This document shows, in pieces, positions 9,634 to 18,591 of a DNA stretch of 64,000 nt. The stretch covers positions 77,501-141,500 of the forward strand of contig NC_014388.1 of assembly GCF_000145035.1 (NCBI RefSeq). Direction: 5' to 3'. The position numbers and the translations under genes were made by a program. Origin of the DNA: Butyrivibrio proteoclasticus B316. Lineage in GTDB: Bacteria > Bacillota > Clostridia > Lachnospirales > Lachnospiraceae. The first letter of the stretch is position 1; each line of letters opens with the position of its first letter. Below the pieces are notes generated by a model. The model saw only the letters and a list, made by a program, of their open reading frames with translations, did no database searches and was not told the DNA's origin.

Positions 9634-11643
9634 ATGTATTATGCAGCGGTTGCCTTTTTAGCTTTTACAGTAAATATAATATTGAACTGGAATTCTTTTA
9701 AGAACGCATGGAAAAAGACAGATGCGCGTGATACCAAGAAACTGTCGCTAATCCGTTACGGTCATTTTTTGCTTGCTGCTAATTGTTTCTTTCTAACGGA
9801 GATATGCTGGGGCATTATATATGATCATCATGACGTGCCGGAACTATTTCCTATTGTATATTCAATTACAGTTTTTTATTTCCTGTTCATGCTGCTGACT
9901 ATGTTGACATGGGCACGTTATATAGTGGCCTACCTTAATAAAGGCAATTTTCGCAGTAAGATACTTACTATTGGAGCGTGGATTATGTTCCTGCTCGGTA
10001 TCGGCTCTCTGATGCTCAACCGGTTTTATCATTTTATTTTTTCCTATAATGAGGCGCATGAATATATTCCGGAAAAAGGAAGTCTTGCTACGTTTATTTT
10101 TGTTCTTGCATTCTATGCCATACTCTCAATGCACATGTTAATAGCAGCGTACAAAACCAAGGGCAGTCAAAAAATAAGATATATGGCAGTGGCTTATACT
10201 AGCATGGCTCTGGGTATTTTTATGTTTCTGCAGATCCTTACCTCGTTCCTTCCACTGTATGTCATCGGCCTCCTGATTGCTATATGTATTGTCCATTCTT
10301 ATGTAGAAGCCGGAGAAAAAAAGGAAAAAGAAATTCAGGACCATATTACGTCAATAATGGCGGAAGACTATGAAGCGATTTATTACTTTGATATAGAGAC
10401 AGGAGAGTATATTGAGTTTTCCAGAAGCCAGAAATATTCTTTTTTGGATGTGACATATATAGGAAAAGACTTCTATAAGGAATCTCTTGATAATATTGAA
10501 AAAACTGTGCATCCTGATGACAAGGAGTATGCAAGAAGCCTATTTAATAAAGAAGCAATGATCAAGAATCTTGAAGGAAAAAGGTCTTTTTCATACAAAT
10601 ACAGGTTGATGGTTGATGGATATCCCAGATATTTCCTCTTTACATACAGAGGCGCCGGAGATGATAAACACATTATCCTTTATGAAAAAGATATAGATGA
10701 TGAGCTCATGGCTGAGAAAAAAATCCATGAGAATCAGGAAAAGAGCATTACATTTAGCCGTATTGCTGAAAGTCTTGCTACCAACTATGATGCTATCTAC
10801 TATGTTGATGCAGTTGATTCCTCGTATGTCAGTTTCGAAGCTAATGATATCTTTGGACAGCTTCAGGTTAGCCAGCTTGGCAAAGAGTTCTTTGAGGAAT
10901 GTTATAGTAATATTCCAAAGATCATTCATGAACAGGATCGCAACCGAGTTGTTGAGTTTCTGGATAGAGACAAAATGATCACAGCTCTCGATAATCACAG
11001 GAGTAGTTCTATTGAGTACCGACTACTGGTAGATGGTTCCTCCCAATATCTTAGGATGATAGCCCGTAGGAGTAGTGATAGATCACACTTTATTATTTGC
11101 GTAGAGAATATTGATGATGAGGTCAGACGAGAAAAGCAGCGCCTCAAAGAGCTGAAGACTGAAAAAGAGCTTGCTAGGCGAGATGAGCTAACGGGAATTA
11201 AGAATAAATACGCATATAAAGAGCTGGAAGAGTCAATACAGGGAAATATGGACCACGGCCTCGATTACTTGCCATATGCTCTTATTGTATGTGATGCTAA
11301 CGATCTCAAAAAGATCAATGATACTTTGGGCCATGTTGCCGGGGATGAATACCTCAAAGCGGCTGCCAAGCTCTTGTGCTATACCTTTGTGCATAGCCCT
11401 GTTTTCAGGATTGGCGGGGACGAATTTGCAGTTTTTCTCAGGGGCGACGATTATTATATTAGAGAAGAACTCATGGAAAAACTACGTAATCAGGTGCTTG
11501 AGAATCAAAAAGCCGGAAACGGAGTTGTGCTTGCTTCGGGAATGTCGGAATATAATCCAAAGACAGACACAGTGGTATCAGATGTGTTTGAACGAGCGGA
11601 TAAGGCGATGTATGAGAATAAGAGAAAACTGAAAGGACAATAA
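9634..11643 (+). CDS. Membrane diguanylate cyclase (7TM - PAS-like x2 - GGDEF)
   Basis: Makes cyclic di-GMP from GTP in response to an unknown signal. Residues 1-230 carry about seven hydrophobic helices forming the sensor. Two similar PAS-like modules follow (about 245-360 starting EAIYYFDIETGEY, and 375-495 starting DAIYYVDAVDSSY). Their resemblance suggests internal duplication. The C-terminal GGDEF domain starts at RDELTGIKNKYAY, and an intact GGDEF lies at about residue 594. No RxxD inhibitory I-site is seen ahead of GGDEF, so product inhibition may be absent. There is no EAL domain. A TATAAT at 9608-9613 and GAGGAGG at 9614-9620 sit just before the start. A terminator follows. Confidence 0.88.
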   Translation: MYYAAVAFLAFTVNIILNWNSFKNAWKKTDARDTKKLSLIRYGHFLLAANCFFLTEICWGIIYDHHDVPELFPIVYSITVFYFLFMLLTMLTWARYIVAYLNKGNFRSKILTIGAWIMFLLGIGSLMLNRFYHFIFSYNEAHEYIPEKGSLATFIFVLAFYAILSMHMLIAAYKTKGSQKIRYMAVAYTSMALGIFMFLQILTSFLPLYVIGLLIAICIVHSYVEAGEKKEKEIQDHITSIMAEDYEAIYYFDIETGEYIEFSRSQKYSFLDVTYIGKDFYKESLDNIEKTVHPDDKEYARSLFNKEAMIKNLEGKRSFSYKYRLMVDGYPRYFLFTYRGAGDDKHIILYEKDIDDELMAEKKIHENQEKSITFSRIAESLATNYDAIYYVDAVDSSYVSFEANDIFGQLQVSQLGKEFFEECYSNIPKIIHEQDRNRVVEFLDRDKMITALDNHRSSSIEYRLLVDGSSQYLRMIARRSSDRSHFIICVENIDDEVRREKQRLKELKTEKELARRDELTGIKNKYAYKELEESIQGNMDHGLDYLPYALIVCDANDLKKINDTLGHVAGDEYLKAAAKLLCYTFVHSPVFRIGGDEFAVFLRGDDYYIREELMEKLRNQVLENQKAGNGVVLASGMSEYNPKTDTVVSDVFERADKAMYENKRKLKGQ

Positions 11644-11653
11644 ATGATATTGG

Positions 11654-11695
11654 AACCACTGCTTACGGAGACAAATCGTATAGCAGTGGTTTTTA
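11654..11695 (+). terminator. Rho-independent terminator after the GGDEF gene
   Basis: The arms AACCACTGCT (11654-11663) and AGCAGTGGTT (11682-11691) make a 10-bp stem, followed by TTTTA. It ends the GGDEF transcript. Confidence 0.8.
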
Positions 11696-11776
11696 CATTT
11701 TACTATATATTGTCCACAAAAGTGGCTATAATCATGTCTATAAGGTGTTTATCACATTTTGGCGGGAGTATATGGT

Positions 11777-13969
11777 ATGGATATAAGATTTTTGGAAAAA
11801 GAAAAAGTATTTGTAATTGACACTGAGAACACTAGCTATGTCATGGGGATTTCCGGTGAAGAAGGGCTTTTAGGACATCTATATTATGGGGATAAAATAG
11901 ATAGCTCAGATGTAGCATATCTGTGGAAAACTGTCGAACCTCAGGTGAATCCGACAGTGGATATGAGGGACAGGAGCTCTTTCCTTGACAGATTTCCTTT
12001 TGAGTATTCCTCTAACAACGTTGGAGATTACAGGAAGAGCAGCATAGAGATAACTGATAGTAACGGACATACAAGTCTTTTGCTATGCTATGAATCCCAT
12101 GAGATATTTGGCGGTAAAAGAGCTATAGCAGGACTTCCGGCTACTTTTGGAACTGCAGATGATTCCATGAGCCTTGAAATAGTACTTGCAGATAAGGTTG
12201 TTGGGATCAGGTGTATTTTGTCATACAGCATTTTTGCCGGACTTGATGTGATCGCAAGATCGGTAAGGCTCGAGAACTTGTCAGATAACACAGTCTATAT
12301 TGATAAAGTAATGTCTTTTACCATGGATATGGATCAGGAGGATTATAAATTACTGACGCTTCATGGATCATGGGCAAGAGAGCGCTGGATGGATTTTAGG
12401 GAAATCGGATTTGGAGATACTTCCATTGAATCCTTCAGAGGAGAGTCCTCGCACCAGTTCCAGCCATTCATGGCATTGGTACAAAAAGAGGATTCGCAGG
12501 ATACAGGTAAGGTTTATGGTTTTTCTTTTGTCTATTCCGGTAATTTTGAGGCTGGAGTAACAAAGAGCCAGTTTAACAGTTTAAGAGTATACATGGGAAT
12601 CGGAGCCAAAAACTTTAGATGGACATTAAGGCCGGGTGAAAAATTTGATGCCCCTGAAGTTGTAATGACTTATTCAGCTGGTGGCCTTGGAAAGATGACC
12701 AGGACTTTCCATGATCTTTTCAGAAATCACTTGATTAGAAGCAAGTACAAGGATATGGAGCGCCCTATCCTGATCAATAACTGGGAAGCTACTTATTTTG
12801 ATTTTGACAGTGACAAACTCATCGCTATTGCCAGAGAAGCCAAGAAAAGCGGAATTGAAATGCTGGTAATGGATGATGGCTGGTTTGGAGAGCGAAATGA
12901 TGATAATTCCAGCCTTGGAGACTGGTATGTCAACGAGGATAAGCTTAAGGGCGGACTTAAAAAATTAGTAGATGAAGTAAATTCTCTAGGGATGAAATTC
13001 GGCATATGGATGGAGCCTGAGATGGTTTCTCCCAGATCAAAGCTCTTTGAAGCGCACCCGGATTGGGCTATACAGATTCCTAGAAGAACACCTTGCAGGA
13101 GCAGAAATCAGTTGGTGCTTGACATCACCAGGCAGGAAGTGCGCGATTATATATATGGAAGGATCAGAGCTATCCTTACAAGTGCCAACATTGAATATGT
13201 TAAGTGGGATATGAACAGGCAGTTGTGTGACCTGGGTTCTCTGGGACTGGACAAAGAGTCACAGGGAGAGCTAAGCCATAGATATATGCTGGCAGTATAT
13301 GAGCTTCAGGAGCGCATGATAACTGAGTTTCCGGACCTTCTTCTTGAGAACTGTTCCGGAGGAGGAGCAAGATTTGATGCAGGAATGTTGTACTACAGTC
13401 CTCAGATTTGGTGCTCGGATGATACAGATGCAATTGAAAGGCTTGTAATACAGGAAGGAACAAGCCTCATTTTCCCTCTTAGTACTATGGGAGCACATGT
13501 ATCTGACTGCCCTAACCACACAGTTGGAAGGACTACGCCTTTTAAGACACGCGGAGATGTTGCTCTAGCGGGAACATTCGGGTATGAGCTTGATATTACC
13601 AGGATTCCTGAAGAGGATAGGGCTGATATTCCTCGACAGGTTGCTGTATATCATAAGTACAATCATCTTGTAAGGGGCGGAGATTACTATAGAATTGCCT
13701 CCTATCAGAGAAATCATGAATATGACGCATATATAGTAGTTAGTAAGGATAAAAAAGAAGCACTGATAACCTATGTTCAGGTGGTTGCAAAGCCTAATTC
13801 TTCGAGGAAGTTACTCAAAGTTCCTGGACTTTTAGCAGATGTACGTTATCAGCTTGAAGGAAGCGATGAAGAGATTCTTGGAGCTACCCTTGAAAAAGTG
13901 GGACTGTCTGTGAATCCGCTAAATGGAGATTACAGGTCAGAACTGATACATTTGATAGCCAGGAAATAA
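11777..13969 (+). CDS. aga: GH36 alpha-galactosidase
   Basis: Retaining alpha-galactosidase that removes terminal alpha-1,6-galactose from raffinose-series sugars and galactomannan fragments. At 730 residues it is of the tetrameric bacterial GH36 type. The nucleophile is D478 in KWDMNRQL and the acid/base D548 in WCSDDTDA, the same numbers known for Geobacillus stearothermophilus enzymes. The substrate-binding stretch MDDGWFGERNDDNSSLGDW lies near residue 367. The N-terminal beta-supersandwich covers about 1-325, the barrel about 330-640, and a beta domain ends the protein. No signal peptide, so cytoplasmic. I chose ATG 11777, preceded by GGGAG at 11764-11768; an upstream in-frame TTG at 11759 lacks a site. 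No neighbouring transporter is seen. Confidence 0.93.
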   Translation: MDIRFLEKEKVFVIDTENTSYVMGISGEEGLLGHLYYGDKIDSSDVAYLWKTVEPQVNPTVDMRDRSSFLDRFPFEYSSNNVGDYRKSSIEITDSNGHTSLLLCYESHEIFGGKRAIAGLPATFGTADDSMSLEIVLADKVVGIRCILSYSIFAGLDVIARSVRLENLSDNTVYIDKVMSFTMDMDQEDYKLLTLHGSWARERWMDFREIGFGDTSIESFRGESSHQFQPFMALVQKEDSQDTGKVYGFSFVYSGNFEAGVTKSQFNSLRVYMGIGAKNFRWTLRPGEKFDAPEVVMTYSAGGLGKMTRTFHDLFRNHLIRSKYKDMERPILINNWEATYFDFDSDKLIAIAREAKKSGIEMLVMDDGWFGERNDDNSSLGDWYVNEDKLKGGLKKLVDEVNSLGMKFGIWMEPEMVSPRSKLFEAHPDWAIQIPRRTPCRSRNQLVLDITRQEVRDYIYGRIRAILTSANIEYVKWDMNRQLCDLGSLGLDKESQGELSHRYMLAVYELQERMITEFPDLLLENCSGGGARFDAGMLYYSPQIWCSDDTDAIERLVIQEGTSLIFPLSTMGAHVSDCPNHTVGRTTPFKTRGDVALAGTFGYELDITRIPEEDRADIPRQVAVYHKYNHLVRGGDYYRIASYQRNHEYDAYIVVSKDKKEALITYVQVVAKPNSSRKLLKVPGLLADVRYQLEGSDEEILGATLEKVGLSVNPLNGDYRSELIHLIARK

Positions 13970-14233
13970 ATATAAACTGCCTTTCTTTTTGCTTCCTTTT
14001 TGCATGGGGGAAATGGCCGGGATTACCCGAAAACTGGATTATCAGAATCTGCTTGGAATGAATGTGTTGATAATGCGAATCTGATATATAACATATTTAT
14101 AATATATAATAAATCACATGATAAAACATGTTACTTGCGAGGGCATTTACATAATGGTAGAATGATGAAAATCATGCAGACATAGCCATGTTTGTAAATC
14201 TATAAGATCAGAATAGGAATAAGAGGCACATTA

Positions 14234-14662
14234 ATGAATAACAGACTTAGACAGATAGGCTTTTTGATACAGGGCTGGCTCTCACGCGCTTTGTATGGCA
14301 GAAATGGTTTTGATAACCTGGCAAGAACATGTAATGCAATTGCACTTATACTTCTTGTGATAAATATATTTGCTCAGAGCGTAGTGGTATATTTTATCTG
14401 GGTTGTTCTTTTTGGATATTCTCTTTTCAGGGTATACTCCAAGAACATTACCAAAAGATATGCAGAAAATCAGAAATTCTTACAGATAACTGAGAGCCCC
14501 AGAAGATATGCGAATCTCATGAGACTGCAGTGGAGAGACAGAGAAGTCAGTAGATATTATATCTGTAAAAAATGTCATCAGCAGATCAGAGTGCCTAAGG
14601 GAAAAGGCAGGATCGAGATCAGATGTCCTAAATGTGGGGAACGTTTTATAAAGAGGACATGA
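14234..14662 (+). CDS. Two-TM membrane protein with C-terminal zinc ribbon, unknown function
   Basis: The 142-residue protein has two adjacent hydrophobic helices (about residues 33-72), a basic stretch, then a C-terminal zinc ribbon CKKC...CPKCGERF (about 115-138) with four cysteines as two CxxC pairs. I do not recognise a named family. Similar small membrane/zinc-ribbon proteins are common in Lachnospiraceae and are annotated only as hypothetical. The ribbon should face the cytoplasm. A weak AGAGGCAC lies upstream. Gene spacing to the TauE gene downstream is 57 bp, so the two may share a transcript, but nothing ties their functions together. Confidence 0.65.
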   Translation: MNNRLRQIGFLIQGWLSRALYGRNGFDNLARTCNAIALILLVINIFAQSVVVYFIWVVLFGYSLFRVYSKNITKRYAENQKFLQITESPRRYANLMRLQWRDREVSRYYICKKCHQQIRVPKGKGRIEIRCPKCGERFIKRT

Positions 14663-14719
14663 GGCCTGTTAGAAGAGAGAAAAACTGAATAAAACAAGGG
14701 GTTTATAGAACAGTAAAAA

Positions 14720-15430
14720 ATGTTTTGGATTATAGCAACACTTTGCGCCTTTTATGTAAAAGGGTTATGCGGATTTGCAAACACACTTGTGTTTACATCA
14801 ATACTGAGTTTTGGAACAGCCAATATAAATATTTCTCCGGTGGAGCTTCTGCTGGGATATCCAACAAACCTGATAATAAGCTGGAAAGAGAGGAGACATA
14901 TTGATCTTAAGATATGTATTCCTCTTTCTCTTATGGTAATAGTTGGAAGCCTGGGAGGAGTTTTTTTTCTGAAAAATGCTGACGTTTCTGTTATAAAGAT
15001 CATCTTCGGAGTTCTGGTGGCCCTTGTTGGTGCTGAAATGCTGGTAAGAGAGTTGCCTCAGAGGCAGGCGAAGAGCTCTAAACTTCTGCTCACAATAATA
15101 GGAATTGTTTCGGGAGTACTGTGCGGACTCTACGGCGTAGGTGCCCTGCTTGGGGCGTATATAGGCAGGACTACCACCAATGCCGATGAATTTAAGGCTA
15201 ATATCTGCACGGTATTCATGATCGAGAATACATTCAGGATAATTCTGTATGGATTTTATGGGATCATTACTTTATCTGCACTGAGGCAGGCACTTACACT
15301 TGCGCCTTTTATGCTGATAGGACTGATCGCAGGAATGCTTAGTGCCAAAATAATTGATGAAAAAATGGTCAAAAGAATAGTGATCATTATGCTCATAGTA
15401 TCAGGAATAGCACTGATTCTGACTGTTTAA
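14720..15430 (+). CDS. TauE/SafE-family membrane transporter
   Basis: Putative anion or sulfonate/sulfite exporter of the TauE/SafE family (PF01925). The 236 residues form about seven to eight hydrophobic helices with the internal two-fold repeat typical of the family. The first half starts LCAFYVKGLCGFANTL and the second half IIGIVSGVLCGLYGVGALLGAYIGRTT; both carry the G-x-G-rich half-repeat signature. Substrate is unknown, and no sulfur-metabolism gene lies nearby. The start has no strong SD. Length is slightly short for the family (about 250), and the first repeat may begin a little upstream. Confidence 0.75.
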   Translation: MFWIIATLCAFYVKGLCGFANTLVFTSILSFGTANINISPVELLLGYPTNLIISWKERRHIDLKICIPLSLMVIVGSLGGVFFLKNADVSVIKIIFGVLVALVGAEMLVRELPQRQAKSSKLLLTIIGIVSGVLCGLYGVGALLGAYIGRTTTNADEFKANICTVFMIENTFRIILYGFYGIITLSALRQALTLAPFMLIGLIAGMLSAKIIDEKMVKRIVIIMLIVSGIALILTV

Positions 15431-15450
15431 GATAAAAAGCACTCTAGGAG

Positions 15451-15582
15451 ATGTTTGATAAGTATGTTGCTCTTGGAAAAAAGACTAAGTTTCCTAATGT
15501 TAATATCTATGATGGATTTGCAGAGAACTATGATTCCTACAGTGCTGAGAGATCTGCTGTAACTATAATATCCATGCGTTAA
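15451..15582 (+). pseudogene. Short reading frame of unknown origin, possibly a gene remnant
   Basis: A 43-codon open frame reads MFDKYVALGKKTKFPNVNIY... and ends ...SAVTIISMR. AGGAG directly abuts the ATG, too close for normal initiation. The composition looks protein-coding, but I do not recognise it. It sits just ahead of a clear ribH remnant, so it is probably a fragment left by deletion. An alternative is a tiny functional gene. Confidence 0.25.
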
Positions 15583-15700
15583 GCGTGTAGATGAAGGGAT
15601 ATGCTACTTTGTCTGATAACTATAAAAAAATAACAATTAAAGAATACTTGAGGTTGCAAAGAGGCTGAACTATGTACCAAACCTTAACGGTAGAAATCTC

Positions 15701-15871
15701 AAGGCACAGGTCAGTATGAATGCCGGAGTACCTGTAATGTTCGGCGTCCTCACTACAGATACAATAGAGCAGGCTGTTGAGAGGGCAGGCACAAAAGCCG
15801 GCAACAAGGGCTTTGAATGTGCTCAGGGAGCAATTGAAATGGTTAATCTCATAAGGGAGATGAATCATTAA
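15701..15871 (+). pseudogene. ribH: ribH remnant (C-terminus of 6,7-dimethyl-8-ribityllumazine synthase)
   Basis: The frame starting [20 protein letters not shown] and ending in NLIREMNH matches the C-terminal third of lumazine synthase, including the conserved PV(I/M)FGVLTTD and the [11 protein letters not shown] phosphate-binding stretch. The upstream two thirds, including the substrate-binding histidine, are absent, and no start codon with an SD precedes it. It is therefore a relic of a riboflavin gene, not a working enzyme. Any functional ribDEAH operon must lie elsewhere. Confidence 0.8.
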
Positions 15872-16011
15872 AGATTTTGTCTCATCCTGAATATGAGTGT
15901 AAAATGTAATGAGTAGAATAGCATGGGATGAATGAAACATAAATCCTATAGCAGATAAATTTTTAGATGTTGAACCTGATAAGCAATAGCTATGAAAGAA
16001 AAGAGGGACTT

Positions 16012-16506
16012 ATGGTAAAAGAAATAGTTGGAGATCTTTTAAGACAGCCTGTAGATATTGTAGCCCATCAGACGAATTGCGCGGGTAAAATGGGAGCGGG
16101 AGTCGCACTTGCAATAAAAAAGCAGCTGCTTACTTCTGACGCTTATGAGAAATATAAGTCAATATGCAAGGAACAGGGCTCTGATCTTTTGGGTAAGACA
16201 CAGCTCCTCGAGGCACCGGACGGGCGGATTATAGCCAACTGCTTTGGGGAAAATATTCCTACCGGAAAAGGCAGAGATACTGATTATGACGCTCTTATGC
16301 ATAGCATTGCCAAGGTTCGAAACTACGCAAAAAGAAGCGATCCAATGCTCTCTGTCGGGGTGCCCGGCTTAATAGGATGCGGCCTTGCCGGAGGTGATTG
16401 GCGAATTGTAAGAGATATGTTATACAAGCTATTTGGCGGAGAAGGCGAGCCTGATCTATACATTTGCTATCTGGATGAAAAAGAGTATAGGAAATGGAAT
16501 TATTAG
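16012..16506 (+). CDS. Macro-domain (ADP-ribose binding/processing) protein
   Basis: A single macro domain fills the 164 residues: VDIVAHQTNCAGKMGAGVALAIKK at the N-terminus carries the ligand-binding Asn and the GAGVA loop, and GVPGLIGCGLAGGDW carries the second phosphate loop. Such stand-alone proteins hydrolyse ADP-ribose-1''-phosphate or remove ADP-ribose from macromolecules. Which reaction applies is not clear. I chose the ATG at 16012, preceded by GAGGGA 5 nt away; an in-frame ATG at 15967 would add 15 residues that do not look like the domain. Single gene, unrelated neighbours. Confidence 0.8.
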   Translation: MVKEIVGDLLRQPVDIVAHQTNCAGKMGAGVALAIKKQLLTSDAYEKYKSICKEQGSDLLGKTQLLEAPDGRIIANCFGENIPTGKGRDTDYDALMHSIAKVRNYAKRSDPMLSVGVPGLIGCGLAGGDWRIVRDMLYKLFGGEGEPDLYICYLDEKEYRKWNY

Positions 16507-16643
16507 GAGCAAACTTGATTTAATTACGTTCTCATCTATACTAAAGATTCGTTTATGGAGATAACCGATAAAAGGTGGTATAATTGACGACGCTGTCGTA
16601 AATTATTCAAAGAATTCATTTAGAGGAGTCTTTAGTAACAGAA

Positions 16644-18179
16644 ATGAAAGAAGAAAAGAAATTGGGACTTATGTCCCTGATACTGATGATTTTTACATCA
16701 GTTTATGGTTTTAATAACATTCCAAGATCATACTATTTGATGGGCTATGCAGCTATTCCTTGGTTTGTTATAGCAGGTATTTTGTTTTTTATACCTTTTG
16801 CTTTTATGATTGCAGAATTTGGATCTGCTTTTAGAAATGAGACAGGTGGAATGTACTCTTGGATGTGCAAATCCGTAGGTCCCAAATATGCATTTATTGG
16901 AACACTTATGTGGTACACCTCATACGTACTTTGGATGGTAAACGTATCATCCGGTATCTGGGTGCCTGTATCAAACATCCTTTTTGGTGAGGATAATACA
17001 GCAAGCTGGTCACTTTTTGGCTCACAGTTTTTATCCGGTTCAAGATTGCTTGGACTTATGGCTGTTATTTTTTTCATCATTATTACCTATTTTGATTCAA
17101 AGGGCCTTGACAAGATCAGCACTGTAACATCTATCGGTGGTACAGCCGTTCTTACAATCAATATCTTAGTAGTTGTTGGTTCGATTGTTATGATCATTGC
17201 ACGCCATGGACAGTTTGAGCAGCCATTCGCAGGTCTTGAGTCTCTTAAGACTCCGCTCAATGTATCTTACCAGGGTAGTCCGATCATGATTTTGTCCTTT
17301 ATTGTATATGCTCTTTTTGCATATGGCGGAATCGAAGCAGTAGGTGGTTTTGTAGACAAGACTGAAAACCCCAAAAAGAACTTCCCTTTGGGAATTGTGT
17401 CAGCAGCACTTGTTATAGTTGTTGGATATGCTCTTTTGATCATGTTAGTTGGTTCTTTTACAAATTATAGTGATATTCTCGGATCGGAAGACATCACACT
17501 TGGTAATGTTTCATATGTGATCATGTCCAATTTTGCTGCATCATTCGGTAAAGCGTTTGGTGCATCACAGGCTGCGCAGGTTGCTCTTGCTCACGGCTTT
17601 GCCAGAGTATATGCACTTATCATGCTCCTTGCGCTTATGGGTGCTATGTTTACACTGGTTTATTCTCCATTAAAGCAGCTTATCGAGGGTACGCCCAAGG
17701 AGCTTTGGCCAGGAAAAATAGGCGAGATCTCAGAGGATGGCATGCCCAAGAATGCGATGTGGTTACAGTGTACAATTGTCTGCATTATGGTACTTTTAGT
17801 ATCTTTTGGTGGCAACACAATGCAGCAGTTTTTTGTTATTTTGACGGCTATGGTAAATGTAGGAATGACAGTCCCTTACATGTTTATTTCTTTTGCTTTC
17901 CCTAAGTTCAAAAAAATGAAGGGCCTTGACAGAAGCTTTGTTATTTTCAAATCGCAAGCTTCAGCAAATATCTGGGGATATGTAGTAACACTTACTCTTT
18001 TCCTTGCAAATGCATTTGCTATCATCCAGCCGGCATTAGATGGCGATTTCAAGACTACATTTTGGTCACTTGGCGGTCCTGTAGTATTCGGATTAGCTGC
18101 TTGGATCATATATACAAACTATGAAAAGCGGCTTGCAGCTGATACGAAAAATGACTTGGAAAATAAACGTGCCAGCTAA
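16644..18179 (+). CDS. APC-superfamily amino acid permease (glutamate/GABA antiporter-like)
   Basis: The 511-residue integral membrane protein has about 12 hydrophobic helices. The first helix carries IPRSYYLMGYAAIP and helix 6 carries FAYGGIEAVGGFVDKTENPKKNFP, the G-G-x-E-x-x-x-G unwound region that binds substrate in APC transporters. The overall pattern is closest to the GadC/YjeM-like glutamate:GABA antiporter group. No glutamate decarboxylase gene is adjacent, so the substrate pair is unproven. The C-terminus ends in a short charged tail. An SD-like GAGGAG lies about 20 nt upstream. TATAAT near 16579-16584 could be part of its promoter. Confidence 0.82.
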   Translation: MKEEKKLGLMSLILMIFTSVYGFNNIPRSYYLMGYAAIPWFVIAGILFFIPFAFMIAEFGSAFRNETGGMYSWMCKSVGPKYAFIGTLMWYTSYVLWMVNVSSGIWVPVSNILFGEDNTASWSLFGSQFLSGSRLLGLMAVIFFIIITYFDSKGLDKISTVTSIGGTAVLTINILVVVGSIVMIIARHGQFEQPFAGLESLKTPLNVSYQGSPIMILSFIVYALFAYGGIEAVGGFVDKTENPKKNFPLGIVSAALVIVVGYALLIMLVGSFTNYSDILGSEDITLGNVSYVIMSNFAASFGKAFGASQAAQVALAHGFARVYALIMLLALMGAMFTLVYSPLKQLIEGTPKELWPGKIGEISEDGMPKNAMWLQCTIVCIMVLLVSFGGNTMQQFFVILTAMVNVGMTVPYMFISFAFPKFKKMKGLDRSFVIFKSQASANIWGYVVTLTLFLANAFAIIQPALDGDFKTTFWSLGGPVVFGLAAWIIYTNYEKRLAADTKNDLENKRAS

Positions 18180-18251
18180 AAAAATTATTTTCCATTATTG
18201 CCTTTCGTTCGTATAAAAGAATATAAAACGATAACGAGGGGGTTAATACCA

Positions 18252-18440
18252 ATGGAAAATTTAAAAAACATACTAAGAAATGAAAGTAAAAACTCTGAAT
18301 TGGGTGATACTACAACAAAGACCAATAGTGTAGCGCTTGAGAAAACGCTTGAATCTATCGGCGCTTTGTCTGCTGTATCAAACATAAGGAAAAGTTCCTT
18401 GTTTTTACTTAAGCAGTGTGCGTTTTCCAGTATGACTTGA
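18252..18440 (+). CDS. Small protein of unknown function (62 aa)
   Basis: The open frame reads MENLKNILRNESKNSELGDT and ends ...KQCAFSSMT. A strong GAGGGGG site lies 8 nt before the ATG and a good terminator follows 38 bp later, so it is probably a real monocistronic gene. It is hydrophilic, Ser/Lys/Asn-rich and has one Cys. No family is recognised. It has no signal peptide or membrane helix. Confidence 0.45.
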   Translation: MENLKNILRNESKNSELGDTTTKTNSVALEKTLESIGALSAVSNIRKSSLFLLKQCAFSSMT

Positions 18441-18477
18441 GCGAAAAGCTTAATAATTTTGAGGATTTACCTTATAT

Positions 18478-18519
18478 AGACTCTGATGATACATATCAAT
18501 ATGGCATCAGAGTCTTTTA
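18478..18519 (+). terminator. Rho-independent terminator
   Basis: The arms AGACTCTGATG (18478-18488) and CATCAGAGTCT (18505-18515) form a perfect 11-bp stem followed by TTTT. It ends the small gene upstream and isolates the lipoprotein gene. Confidence 0.85.
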
Positions 18520-18591
18520 TTGCATATAATAAAAAGATGTATAAAACGAATATTTAGGAGAATTACAAGCTGTAATAAGAGGAGTACGTTT

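Noticed and set aside
14000-14185. 61-codon open frame between the GH36 and zinc-ribbon genes
   Set aside because: No ribosome site, atypical composition and no recognisable feature; judged chance.
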